A DNA stretch of 64,000 bases from Epiperipatus broadwayi. Its lineage: Eukaryota > Onychophora > Udeonychophora > Euonychophora > Peripatidae. The notes beneath the pieces were generated by a model. It was not told where the DNA came from and made no database searches. It saw only the letters and a list, made by a program, of their open reading frames with translations. The DNA lies in assembly GCA_028023455.1 (NCBI GenBank), contig JAQFVV010013370.1, positions 62,001 to 126,000 of the forward strand. Reading direction: 5' to 3'. This document shows, piece by piece, positions 11,236 through 22,620 of this stretch; the stretch's first letter is position 1; each line of letters opens with the position of its first letter. The position numbers and the translations under genes are program-made.

Positions 11236-11310
11236 TGTCTCACTTGCAGGTGATTAAGTTAGGGATAAAATTTAACATTGAAGTTTTGGTTTCACATGCA
11301 AGTGATGATT
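11236..11310. repeat. Palindromic CACTTGCAGGTGA-type motif, two copies
   Basis: CTCACTTGCAGGTGATT (about 11238) and TCACATGCAAGTGATGA (about 11291) are variants of the imperfect palindrome repeated at 14.68-14.89 kb. The sequence after each CAGGTGAT also matches between 11.24 and 14.88 kb (..AACATTGAAGTT..GTTTCA). Confidence 0.6.
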
Positions 11311-11357
11311 GAGAATATAATCATTTATGTCTACTGAGTTACTTATAGTTTGGTTTA

Positions 11358-11359
<2 letters not shown>

Positions 11360-11450
<91 letters not shown>
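11360..11450. repeat. (TA)n microsatellite
   Basis: About 45 uninterrupted TA repeats. The apparent IYIYIY... open frames across it are artefacts. Confidence 0.97.
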
Positions 11451-11451
<1 letters not shown>

Positions 11452-11453
<2 letters not shown>

Positions 11454-14284
11454 ATTACAATTTGGTCACTAGCCAAATTTATAGTAATGTGCATGTAGAA
11501 AAGGTCAAACAAAATCATCATCACAATTTTATATAACCATAAAGGAAGTTGTAGGGCATCCAAGTTTAAACCCTACAAGGTCCAGTTCTAAAAGCTTTAA
11601 ACAGAGAAAGAATGGGTCAACAATTACATGCTTTACTTGTTTGTGTGTTGATAGAAAGGTAATACACACATTTAAACTATTTAATATTTAATTTTTCTTT
11701 AAAAAGCAAAGTTATAATGCATACATATAGGCAATGTATGTGTAAATTATTTAATTATTTTATATTTCAAATATTAAACATTTTAATTTTCTTTAAAACT
11801 AAGCTATGCTTGATCAATTCTAACATTTTATTCTATGCTTTTATTTTGCTTTTCTTTAATTATAAGTGGGATTTAAAAGTTACAGATTTAATTAAATAAT
11901 TGGGTTATAATTACTAAGCTAGCAATTATAGTATTTAAGGTTAGTTTATGAATGATTTGAAAGAATGCAGGATGTGTGTACATTACATACAAAATTTTAC
12001 ATTTCCTAAATATTGAAAGAAAAGGAAGTATTAAATCTGTTAAATTATTTTTTTTGTACAATTTTTTTTGTTAAAAGAGGAAATCTGTTTAATCAGATAT
12101 CGATCTTTGTAGTAAATTTTTTGTAAATGATTGTCACTTTGGAGCTATAATTTTTGAAATTGTCTTATCAAGATCTAAAGAAGGAAGCTCAAAGATTTGA
12201 AGTGTTACCTGGATGTTAAAAAAAAAAAAAAACAAAAGAAAGGAAATAAGAATTGAGTCTATTTTTTTTTTAAAACAAAAGTGTCTGGAAAAAGGATTAA
12301 ACTTTTCAGTTGAAAAATACTTTGGTTGAAAATAAATTAGAGATCTAATTAAAACAAATTTGTCCAAAAATAGCAAGTGATGCTATCTCTGATTGGTTAA
12401 GTTAGCTAAAAATTGGATATAAAAAGCTGTCTTAGATTATTATTATGGTGATTGATTCAGATTATTAAACTATAATATTGAACGTTGAAAATATAAGAGA
12501 TGGCGGGCTAGAAAAATTATATGTATATTCCATTTGCCTGACCATCTGGAGGAAGCTGCACATCACATAGGAAAGAAAAGATGTGTCTAAAATAATATTC
12601 TACACCTTTCAACTGACCAGATAAATAAGATGTTTTTAATAGAAGAAAGAAAGCATTCACCTGCATTCAAAGAAGATGAATTAATCTACTGATAAATATT
12701 AATCATCAAGTCCAATTAATTGTTACAACAACTGATTTTGAACTCAAGAAAATTTACAAATGGGAAAACAACTGCTGTATTTCATCCACATGCTTGACAA
12801 GAAGAGAAGAAAATTTACTATAATGATTTCCAAATTGTCCACTAAAGCAAATAACCTCAATAGAGTCATCATCATCAAATAGTTATCCACCTCAAGAAAG
12901 AGATTGTTCCCAGTAAAACGGAAATGGTAGCTGAGAAATATAAACATTATACAAGACAAGTTTGAACCCTTGGAAATTCGCTACAAACAAAAGATCGGTA
13001 ATATGACTTTTTATATCTATTTTCTTTATGATATCAGTCTTAATAAACATTTTAGCAATAAAGTGGTATATTTTATTTAAAGAACTTTTAAAGACTATTC
13101 AGATCGATTAAAAACAAGAATGTCTTACTAATAATAACTTTGAGCTTCATAAATTATCTTGAATGTATCAAAATTATATGTTTATTAATTTTACAGTTAT
13201 GAAATATGAATATGTAAAACAATTTTTTTTTTATGGTATTATGATTTTAGTTTTAACTAATATTATTATTTTGGTTTTAATAATATTTTGTTATTATGGG
13301 ATAAAACACGCACATACATAATAATATTTTTATATGTGTATAATTGGAAGTGAATGTGGAATAATGAGTAGTATTAGAATATTAGATTATTTTGTTTCAA
13401 GTTCAGTATAGATTTCAGCGCTTGGAAGGGAGGGGGAGAAAATAATTTAAAACTTTTTTCTAAAACTTGCTCTTTCAATTTTACTAACATTTTTTTTTTA
13501 CATTCTATTTACATGTTGGATTTTTTAAGTATGTGTGTTAATGAGCAGATAATATTTTTTGTCTTGAAATACTTTTCATGGTCAATGTGACGTCCAACTT
13601 AATACAAAATACATTTGAAGGGAAAGGGGGAAGAACTTAAAATTAATCTGAGGATTGTTATATAATCAATTATTATTATTATTATTCATGTCAATTTTCA
13701 TATTTATCTAGAAATTTTTATGTATATGTTAGAAATGTAGTAATAAATATTAGTTTGTTTTATTAAACGAGGCGTATATATTTCATTAAGTGTAGTCTTG
13801 GTTAAGTGTGATTATTCATCATCATCAATGGTTGAATATTAGTTATTTAAGATATAAGTAAATATGCTAAAATTAAGCAATAATTATGAATTTCTTTATA
13901 AAATTTAGTTTTATGTTTAGGCTTAGTCCTAGAGCTGTAGTTGAAACCCTTGTCATTATTGTTATTATCATCATCATCATCATCATCAACGTTTTAATTA
14001 ATGAGCTGTTTAACTGTTTAAAGGCCATAAATAAATATTGATTTTATAATATTTAGTGATTTCTTAGTATTATTATAACCACATCCCATCATCTATTTCA
14101 TGCAAGGATGAGTGAATTGCCATCCTAAATTAGTTATATATAATCTGAGCTAGTGAACTTATAAAATATTGAAACACATTTGTTATGTTAAGATCTGAGA
14201 AATGATTTATGTTCAATGAACTCCACTTTGGTTTAAAGATGTTTTACTTTTACCTAAATATTAGTGCGTATAGTGATATGGCTC
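11452..14284. other. AT-rich DNA, no gene recognised
   Basis: Homopolymer and ATT/ATC trinucleotide runs dominate (for example 13667-13685 and 13969-13987). The stretch 12690-13000 is less A/T-rich and ends in a possible splice donor (GATCG/GTAATA, about 12997), but no protein family was recognised there. Confidence 0.35.
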
Positions 14285-14324
14285 AAAAAGCAAAATCTCT
14301 CATTTTTTTATTAGAAATAAAGTA

Positions 14325-14422
14325 CCAAAAAGGGATTCAAACCCGGTACATGTAAAAGGTTATTAGATATAACCGTGTCTAGATTCAGATAATCTAGTGG
14401 CGCCCTGCTAGACCATATTCAC
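14325..14422 (-). mobile_element. tRNA-derived SINE head, fragment
   Basis: The minus strand contains a box A-like ATGGTCTAGCAGGGCGCC and, about 60 bases later, a box B-like GGGTTTGAATCCC. This spacing is that of an RNA polymerase III internal promoter in a tRNA-like sequence with a long variable part. No cloverleaf is clear, so it is read as a SINE remnant and not as a tRNA gene. Confidence 0.5.
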
Positions 14423-14682
14423 TTAGTATTTGTTTAAACATGCACTTAACATCAAACCAAGAAATGAAAGTGGATAAAACCTACTGCCTGTATACCTGAG
14501 TTATATTTTATTGAATTACTAGTGTACTCACTTCACGTGATTGACTGCTATAATACTGGTTATTAATAATTTGATCAACCTTTACTTATGATCATTCTAT
14601 GGACTACTCAGGTATGGTAATATCTTTTTTTTTGAACTCATTTATTTTGTTACAATATATATATATATATATATGACATCTT

Positions 14683-14930
14683 AAATCACTCGCAGGTGAT
14701 ATTAATTTTTTCTGGTTACAAATTAGTTAAATTATTATTTTTATCATATATGGATATATTACTCATAGGTGATTTTAATATGAGCATTTACTGTTTATAT
14801 ATAGCATTTCCAATCATGCGCCGGTGATTGTAGTTTGGGTTACAAATAATTTAATTTACTTTGCTATATATATCTATCACTCGCAGGTGATGAAGAAATT
14901 GTACATTTGAAGTTACAGTTTCATGAGCCT
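14683..14930. repeat. Low-copy tandem repeat carrying E-box-like palindromes
   Basis: Four copies of an imperfect palindrome (ATCACTCGCAGGTGAT, TTACTCATAGGTGATT, AATCATGCGCCGGTGATT, ATCACTCGCAGGTGAT) lie at about 14683, 14758, 14811 and 14876. The sequence between copies 1-2 and 3-4 is itself repeated ('GGTTACAAAT.A.TTAA'), giving a unit of about 128 bp. A (TA)n run precedes it at 14655. Confidence 0.65.
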
Positions 14931-15119
14931 TAATACTACTTTATAACTTAGTTAATTTGCTCATGACAATCTATGCCTAGTTCATGCTATATAACAGGAT
15001 CTAAATTTATTTTAGAGCTAGCAAAAGTAATTATAAACATTTATAAAGAATATAACATTTTATTAAGCATGAATACTTAATATTCTCTATATAGCTTATA
15101 TGCCTATGAAATTAGATTC

Positions 15120-15480
15120 GAATTCAGATCAAAACTGAAAAATACAATTATTATGGTGGGATGAACTGATGATTGGAAGTCAGACTTCAGATACCAAGGC
15201 GTATAGAAAATATACAATCTGAGTCCCTGCATCTCGAATGTGTGCCTTTTTCACAGGATTTATACCAAGTATCGGTTCTCTTTTCACCATTCTCATTGCT
15301 GTGAAATAAGAGACCCTTTAATCCAGTGATTGAACAACTAATTAAACTATGGGAGTCTCATGCTCCATTTCTGATGATGGAGAATGGGGTGGTGCATACC
15401 CGACCGCCATCTGAAGGAGGTAGTTGTCCGAACTAAGAGAGTAATGGTGTAGCCTTACACATATGCCCATTAAAAAAATA
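15120..15480. other. Non-repeated block of more balanced base composition, unassigned
   Basis: This block stands out from the surrounding A/T-rich DNA and has CpGs. One plus-strand frame near 15380-15450 reads CIPDRHLKEVVVRTKRVMV, faintly reminiscent of an integrase C-terminal tail in BEL/Pao or Gypsy elements. There is no supporting upstream domain. It could be a decayed LTR-retrotransposon end or an exon. Confidence 0.25.
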
Positions 15481-17930
15481 CATACAGCAACAAGTATATA
15501 CACCTAAGTATTTCTTAAGGATATTTGCACCGGTGACTACATTCTTATATAATAAAAATAGAATCCTAAACAATAGTTTTCTTCATGAAACTACCATAGA
15601 TCAGTTCATTATAAAGCATCTATAATTATGCTATTAAGGAAAGCTTATGAATCTAATATTTATAGAGGCATTTATAATTCTAGGGAGGAGTACAACATAT
15701 TATGGAGAATTACGATATAAAGTTATAGCTTCATGCTGTATTTCATCACTTCGGCTAAATATTAGTTAAATATTACATTTAAAGCAAATCTATCTTAAAG
15801 TAGCTGTAAGCTTTTAATTCTATCTTAAATAAGACATTTTATTAATTTCAAAAGGGAGTTTTGTTTGTGCATTAATAAATGCGAAATTACATATATACGT
15901 ATGAGAATAATATCTAATCGCTTCTCACTAATGATTTAACTAAGAGTAAAACTCAGTTTTGAACAAATATGGCATAAACTAACCCATAATTGAAAAATAA
16001 TAAAATTTGGCATAGATTTAATTAAAAAGAAATGTAATTTTAAAGATAAGATTTCACATAAGTGAAATCTGAAGTTTGGCTTTGTGTTAGCCTAGTTTAA
16101 AAAGAAATTGAAATGATATTAGCTGAGATTTGATTGATTCAGTTCAATACAATTTTAAGTTGTGTATGAGAATTAATAAAGGCAAATATTATCATTATGT
16201 TAAAATATGTAAAAGCAAATATTATCATTAAGTTAAAACATATAAAATAACTTAAAACTTAGATACCATTTTAAAATAAACCATTTAGAATTATATGTAA
16301 TAAAAGTTATGATAAATAATTTTAAAATCAATTGATTTAAGCAAGTTAAAACTAAATAACTTTTAATAACTCAGAATAAGATAAATACTTGAACTAAATC
16401 AATCAGAAATGAATCAACAAATAAACCAGTAAATAAACTGAGTAAGTAAATCAATAAATCCACTAACCAATAATTAATAAATCAGTTATTAAATGTTATC
16501 AAATCAGGCAAGATTTTAGCAGTAAAATAAAAAAAATAAAATTATATTTTAGAGGTGAGTTCAAAGTACATTATTATTATGGCCGTATTTAAGAGATTTA
16601 GCTAGCTTTAGGAATTAATGCATTTTAGTTGAAGCATTAGTTTTAAGTGGAGGTAGGTTGTTACTGCTCTTTTCTTTCTGCTGGCAAGTTGGTTCCATGT
16701 TGGAGGGCTCTCTGCATTGGCTTCTATCTCACTGCTTCCCACATCTGGTAGATCTTCTTGGGGTCAAGAAAGCAAGGAAAAACCTACTCAAATTTTATCA
16801 TCATCACCAATTTTACAAATACTTTTTCAATAAATTCAACTAAAAAGAGTGTCAGAATGCCTTAAAAATGGCTGTAGAGGCTTATATATCGTCTTACTCC
16901 CCTCTCCCCTGTCATAGTAGTTTTTAGATCTGTTTTTCTAATTTTCTCACTGCATTGTAAGAATTGTGGAATCCCACTGTTTTGATTTTTTACAGCTGGG
17001 TTTTACATCTGGCCACCCACGATTTTTCCTTGGTCACTCAGGATAATTTATTTATATCTTATTCAACAATCTATTGTTACTTTTAATTTTGTAATTAGGT
17101 CAAAATACAGCGAGAAAGATTAAGTTTTATGAGGTCATCTTTTTTAGAAAACAAATCCACAGGTGAAAAACATTTTGTTATATATATATGTAACTCCATC
17201 ATTTAATTTAGCGATATATGCAGAATTATATAATACTTTCAAATATTACTTTTAGAATAATTATTCTAAATAAAGAAATTTATAATGTTTTAATTCTGTT
17301 AACATTATTCTTTCCTGCATATATGTAGTCTCTTGTTACACAAACAAAGCTTTTTTCATTTATTTACTACTAGAAATATATATGTGTGTATATATTGGTT
17401 TTTACATATACAGATACAATTTTCATACTATATGGTAAGATATATGCACACATACATGACTAATACATTTAGGTTTAAATTCAGCCTGACTTCAGTACAA
17501 TATTAACATGATATATGAGGATTTGGTGATAGTTACATAGATAGAAATACTACTATAGTATATAGTAGGTGAAACAGTAGGATTGATAGATCTGACTGTT
17601 TCAATGGAATATTAATATTACAAATTTTAATTGACCAGGTTTTAGATTAAAGAATTAATTATTTTGATGATGATAATTACAAATGCTCCCATAGCAATAA
17701 GAGATTATATTGAACACTGATACCTTTGTAAATATTACCATTTGTTATTAATTCATATTGAATATATTGTTATGCACCAAAATATTAGAAACAACTGCTT
17801 AAAGAATGAGATATTATAGAATTAAAATAAATACAATAAAAAATCAATCATTATTAATTGCCTTTACAAAAAATTCACATTTCTCACAATGCATTTTTAT
17901 AATATGTTATTTAATAGAAGTTAAAACAGT
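15481..17930. other. AT-rich DNA, no gene recognised
   Basis: Many short A/T-rich direct repeats (for example AAGCAAATATTATCATTA twice at 16180-16235). A slightly GC-richer stretch at 16640-16780 has no recognisable product on either strand. Confidence 0.35.
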
Positions 17931-17985
17931 TATAAGCAAGCATAAGAAATGGTGATCATGTGATGTTTAATAGAAGTTAGTTTCA
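17931..17985 (-). repeat. Family G fragment
   Basis: Contains AAGCATAAGAAATGGTGATC followed by ATGTGATG, the conserved end of family G, here at one edge only. Confidence 0.6.
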
Positions 17986-18137
17986 ACTTTCTAGTATTCT
18001 TCAAATTTTTGAATATCTGAAAAATCTGCTAACCAATCAAAACTGTCATGTATTAAATAAAGCTTTGTGTAAAATACAGATTGTCATTGATTAGCCCCCC
18101 CCCCCACTGCTTGACGTTGCTAGTCAAAAACCAATAG

Positions 18138-18312
18138 ATATAATGTTATCCGATGATTTTGCCGATCCGAAGGATCCTCCATCGTAGGTGTGACAATTTT
18201 TAAAACATTATCCAGCTCAGTGTGTAGATCTGAAATTGGCAGGAAGGGGGATCCAATGGTTTTGTCGATCCAAAGTATCAGCCATCTCAACATACACAAC
18301 ATTTTTAAAAAC
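18138..18312. repeat. Two-unit local duplication
   Basis: The segments 18138-18205 and 18247-18312 align (..GAT..TTTTG.CGATCC.AAG.AT...CAT....ACA.TTTTTAAA). The open frame on the minus strand across it is a by-product of the duplication. Confidence 0.5.
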
Positions 18313-18702
18313 AAAATTATTTAATAAAATCTAATCTTTCCTTTTTTCAATTAACGTCTGATAAAAAAAAAAATTTTTTTTAACACTATTTTAAAACAAT
18401 TTACAAAACACAATTCGATTTGAAAATTCCCCTCTGATCAAGCCAAGCTTATGCTTTGAAAGTCTCATAGCTGTCCCTGTGCAAAATATGTTTTATGCAT
18501 GATTTTTATATATTGCTGGAACATACACTTTTGAAATTCATTTAACTTTAAAAATATGTGTACAGAAGCGTGTCTTTTGTCTTACAATTAATACTATCTA
18601 AAATTATGTCAGGTCATATAAAAAATAAGTACTTTGAATGTACATGCAAAGACTTAGGATAACTTGAATTCTACACACCTTCACATTATGCTGTAGCGAT
18701 CT

Positions 18703-18957
18703 ATGAAATGTGCAATTGATAGTAAATCTATTCCTTGTTTTATTTATAAGATTCCTTGTAGTTGTGGTAGGATTTATATAGGACAGAGTAAATTTAACCT
18801 TAATGAAAGGATTAAAGTTCATATAAGTAGAGTTAAACATAGGTATACAGATCATAAAATATTGTTTGACAAAGTAATCATTATTTTTTATGAAAAGAAT
18901 GAATTAAAGAGAAGAGTAATGGAAGCTTTAATGATAAAACTTCTATCAGTCTTATGA
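18703..18957 (+). pseudogene. Penelope-like element GIY-YIG endonuclease fragment
   Basis: The 84-residue frame encodes the C-terminal endonuclease of a Penelope-like element. Visible hallmarks are IPCFIYKIPCSCG (residues 10-22; the CxC pair is C19/C21), the GIY-YIG-type strand RIYIGQS (23-29), the conserved arginine in NLNERIKVH (R36, with H40), an H at 51, and the catalytic-type glutamate in RRVMEAL (E74). PLE endonucleases usually continue 'ALAEHxxxxxHxIDF' between these blocks; here residues 41-50 look shortened. A stop lies three codons upstream of the ATG and no reverse transcriptase is attached. This is a broken copy that shows autonomous PLEs were active in this genome. Confidence 0.85.
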
Positions 18958-19269
18958 AGACACCTTCTGATATAAAGGGAAGTTGGTTTTCGAAATGAAT
19001 TATGGGAAGTTTTGTTTGTTTTGTATATATATGTTGTTTCTTTATTTTGATTTTCAATTGAGAAGGTCTATTTGTTTAGTAGATGAAACCATGGTCGTGT
19101 AAAGATTTTGGTGAAATTTGGATTTTTATCTAGTATTGTATTGTCTTGTGGTTTTGTGTTATATAAGTTCTTTATTTCCTAAGGAAAAAAAAGTAACTAT
19201 GTCTAGGTTATGGCAGCATCCTTTTTTATTATCTATATGTCACTTACTTTAAGTTTTAATAAGTATTAG

Positions 19270-19690
19270 TAGATGTCAGATGATAGAGCTTAATAAATCC
19301 CTGTCATATGCTATGCTATCCAATATCCCCAGGGTCATTTCAAATTTATGGCTTCAATCGGTAAAGAGGTTTGGATCTTAGAATAGTGCATCTGGTCCTT
19401 TATGATCTAATACACTTTCCTGACAGCTTCTATCATTATTTTCTCTTTTATACTTTTAAGTTATCAGACCAAACTAAAAATATATGGTTTCAATCAAAAT
19501 TAATTAGATTATATAGTCATATAGATCGAATAACAGTTCAGTCTTTATATACTATGTTGTTCTTGATTTTCTTAATATCTAAAGCCACTTCTATTCTACA
19601 TCTTGGATTTTACTATGAACCAATAAAATGTCAGAACTTCAGTGTATATATAAAAGCTGAAATCATGAAATAGTGTCATGTGATATGTTT
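19270..19690 (+). repeat. Family G copy
   Basis: Matches the 19.98-20.43 kb copy over the TCCAATATCCCC, TGGATCT..GA..A.TGCA and ATGTCAGA blocks. It ends near a CATGTGAT sequence. Apparent open frames inside are not conserved between copies. Confidence 0.65.
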
Positions 19691-19979
19691 AAGTTAAACG
19701 TGATTTCTTCATTAACCGATTATCTTTGCCCAAGATATACATAAATTCTATATTATAGGATTAACTGCTAAAGTTGGTAATTAATTTGCTTATTACTAGA
19801 AAAATTATTAATTAAAATACAATTAGTTGCAATGGCAAATATAAAAGTCAAACAGTATACTAAATGGGTGTCAGATTGTAATCATCATTTATCTATGCAA
19901 TATTTAATTACTGAAGCTGGAGGATAAAAAATAGAAGGTCCAAGATAGGAAACAAATAATTTCAGCAGAAGTGACTAAT

Positions 19980-20435
19980 CTCATGCCAGTACAATTCAAA
20001 CAGGCAACACTCTCCATACAGTATTGCCATTCAGTGCAAGCCAGAGTAATCAATGGAAGGCAGAAGGCTTGTGCATAAAATCCCTATCTAGTGCCTACTT
20101 ATTCAATATCCCCAGACTAGTTTCTGGCTTGTGGCTTTTGTCAGTGAGGAGCCTTGGATCTGAGAGCACTGCACAAAGATCTTAGAATCTAATGCAACCC
20201 TCCATCAGCCATCTTTTATCTCTACTTAACTACAAAATTATAAGAATGAAATTTGAGAACACAATAATATTTTTAATCCAAGCTCATTAGCTTATATAGT
20301 CATATATGTCTGAACTCAGTTAAGTACCCATACATTTTTGGTGTCTTTGGTTTTTTAATAACCATATCCACTACTAACCTATTAGACAGGATTGGTATTA
20401 AGCCACCAAACATCACATGATCACCATTTCTTATG
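19980..20435 (+). repeat. Family G, longest copy
   Basis: Taken as the reference copy, about 430-450 bp. Ordered blocks are GCAACACTCTCCATACAGT, GCAAGCCAGAGTAATCAATGG, AAGGCTTGTGCATAAAATCC, CAATATCCCCAGACTAGTTT, GTGGCTTTTGTCAGTGAGGA and CTTGGATCTGAGAGCACTGC, then an A/T-rich 3' half. No coding capacity. Confidence 0.7.
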
Positions 20436-20625
20436 CTTTCTCATAACTGTTACTAAAATAGGCAAAACTCTCCATACAGTATTGCCACTCAATGCAAGCC
20501 AGAGTAATCGATGGATGCCAGAAGGCTTGTGCACCCTATCTGTATGGAGAGTTTTGGCTGTTTAATAACAGTTATGGACAAGCATAAGAAACAGTGATCA
20601 TGTGATGCCAGTATAATTTACCAAT
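20400..20625. repeat. Family G head-to-head pair
   Basis: A plus-strand head (ATCACATGATCACCATTTCT, from 20411) is followed by a minus-strand head (ending GTGATCATGTGATGCC, about 20611). The CTGTATGGAGAGTTTTG block faces itself. The pair forms a foldback. Confidence 0.65.
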
Positions 20626-20806
20626 GAAATGCCAAAGTGAACCTAAGAATACATGAATTGATTCAACCGTATTATTTGATAATTATGAAGGCTCACATTA
20701 TAACAGAATTCTTTTGAAATGAATAAGAGTTTTAATATTAAGATTGATCATTGAGTTATCAGTACATTATTGAAATTTTAACTCATTTTGATGTAAAAAA
20801 ACATAT

Positions 20807-20892
20807 CAAGTGTTGGTGGTCAGCACAGCTGCCTTACAAGCAGTTGTCCCAGGTTCACGGGTTCGCTTCCCGGTCGATGCTTTGACATATGA
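20807..20892 (+). mobile_element. tRNA-Gly-derived SINE (family S1)
   Basis: The sequence is tRNA-like: GTGTTGGTGG..CAGCACAGC, anticodon arm CTGC-CTTACAA-GCAG (anticodon UAC), then a box B GGGTTCGCTTCCC and an acceptor-like GATGCTTTGACATATG ending in A's. It is collinear with tRNA-Gly(UCC), with a deletion in the D-arm region and a small insertion before box B. Flanking AAAAAAAC..AT repeats may be a weak TSD. Confidence 0.8.
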
Positions 20893-21279
20893 AAAAAAAC
20901 CATCACTAATTACTAATTTCCAGCCGGTTATTTTATTTCTTATTTTGTATGCATTGTCTTTTAACAATACCCATTGATGCTACTATTTATGGAAAGCACA
21001 CACATTGGTAATAACTAGGATTAGAATTAAGAAATGAATACTTTGTCCAATAGAAAAAATGATACTAAAGTATCTATTTTTGAAAAAAAAAATTTGAAAA
21101 ACTTTATTCACGTAAAAGAAAATAGACGTATTGAAAAGAGTGAGAAAAAAAAAACATTTCTATAATTGCAAACAGCATCAACAAATGTTCCAATTTGTGC
21201 CATTTACAGTAAATTTTAATAAACAATAGATGCTAGATAATAGTGCTTTATATATTCTCATCCATTTCTATTCCAATTC

Positions 21280-21990
21280 AAATATCATTAGAATAGTTTT
21301 TAGTTGACAGCTTTCACCAGTGAGGAGTTTTTGGAATTGTGGCGAGTGCTATTGGACTTTTTTTTAATCTAATGCACTTTTCAATTAGCAACAACTTTTT
21401 ATTATATATACAGTCTACCAGTTTAAATTAAAAAAAACACAGTAATTTTTTTTAATCCAAACCAACCTGCTTACATATTATCTAAGTCTGAAATCACGTC
21501 AGTTTCTTCATATTATGGCGATTTCAGTTTTTTAATAGCTTTAGATACGTTTATTTTTTGACCATAATTACTGCTAAATTAGCAGTTTTTGCTATATAAT
21601 AATAATTTCTTCTAATTTCATTACATTTAATGTCATCAATTGTATAATATGAAACTGAATTCAAATTAGATCTATATAATTATGCAAGCAAATAGGCTTG
21701 GATTGAAAAAATGTACAAGTTTTATAATATAACAAAAAGTGGAAAGTGGTTGTTAGAAGAAAAGGGTTTTAGATTTAAAAAGATTCAATGCACTGTTCAA
21801 CAATCCATAAAAGCCCGAACTATAAAGTCATACAGACATACCACTGGATAAGAATTTATTAAATACCATTATGTGGCATCGACTGATTATTAAATTATTA
21901 AAATTTACAGTTTTTACAAAAACATGAGATTAGAAGAAATTGCTCATAGATAGCAAAAAGGTATAGGCAACGATCATGTAATGCTTAGTT
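21280..21990. repeat. Family G copies in inverted arrangement
   Basis: A diverged plus-strand copy (about 21280-21570: CAGTGAGGAG..., TTAATCCAAACC..GCTTACATA) faces a minus-strand copy (about 21650-21990, with GCAAGCAAATAGGCTTGGATT). No protein is encoded. Confidence 0.5.
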
Positions 21991-22074
21991 AGTTATTTAT
22001 GTGTTAGATAAAAAACTAATGGGGTAAAACAGAGAAAAATACTATTTTAGATCTTAAAAAGAAAAACCAAATAA

Positions 22075-22212
22075 TAATATTATCATCTATGTTCTTTATT
22101 ACTTTTTACCATGCTTGTTTACAACCCACTAGACAGTTTCGATTGCCCCAGCAATTGTCTAGTGGGTTGCAAAAAAGTATTGTAAAAAGTAATAAAGAAC
22201 ATAGATAATATT
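22075..22212. mobile_element. Palindromic Penelope-type element C
   Basis: Arms of about 65 bp (TCTATGTTCTTTATTACTTT...AACCCACTAGACA) face each other around a 15-25 base centre. The centre retains, on the minus strand, stem II AUUGC/GCAAU and GAAACUGUC of the hammerhead-like motif, but CUGANGA is absent. The same arm occurs singly at 29.54-29.62 kb. Confidence 0.65.
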
Positions 22213-22394
22213 AATATTATATGGATTTGACAATTCAATAAGAAAGATAAAGTTCTTGAAGAAATATAGCAAGCTGACAATCAAGCCCAACACAAATGCC
22301 TATGGATACATTAACAACCAAAACCTCCTGAACTTTTAAAAAGGTCAATGTACATACAAATAGAAAACAAGCACAACTAATGGATTAACATGCC

Positions 22395-22409
22395 CCCAAC
22401 CAACTGGCC

Positions 22410-22442
<33 letters not shown>

Positions 22443-22620
22443 TGTAACCAAAATCCCCGGAGCCGTCCACCCTGATGGCTCACAAAGGTGGTAACCAACC
22501 TTCTATCACCCCTCCAACTACCCATCATCATGCCGTACTTGTTGCGGCACTATAAATTGTAACCGTAAATTGTGTAATCTCAACTAACGTAACGTAAGTG
22601 CACTAGGAATTACAACCTTG
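22395..22620. other. (TA)n tract and GC-richer unassigned block
   Basis: After a (TA)n run (22420-22441) comes a block with many CpG and CCC runs. One plus-strand frame is cysteine-rich (CRTCCGTINCNRKLCNLN, 22531-22584). I do not recognise it. It may be an exon or the end of an old transposon. Confidence 0.25.

Noticed and set aside
11327-11563. Open frames of IYIYIY on both strands
   Set aside because: Translations of the (TA)n microsatellite.
15371-15390. CTGATGATGGAGAATGG as hammerhead core
   Set aside because: No GAAA after a stem and no complementary stem II.
20807-20892. Functional tRNA genes (20.8, 26.4, 27.1, 53.4, 60.4 kb)
   Set aside because: Mismatched or missing arms, insertions in conserved parts, A-tails and target-site duplications show retroposed SINEs.
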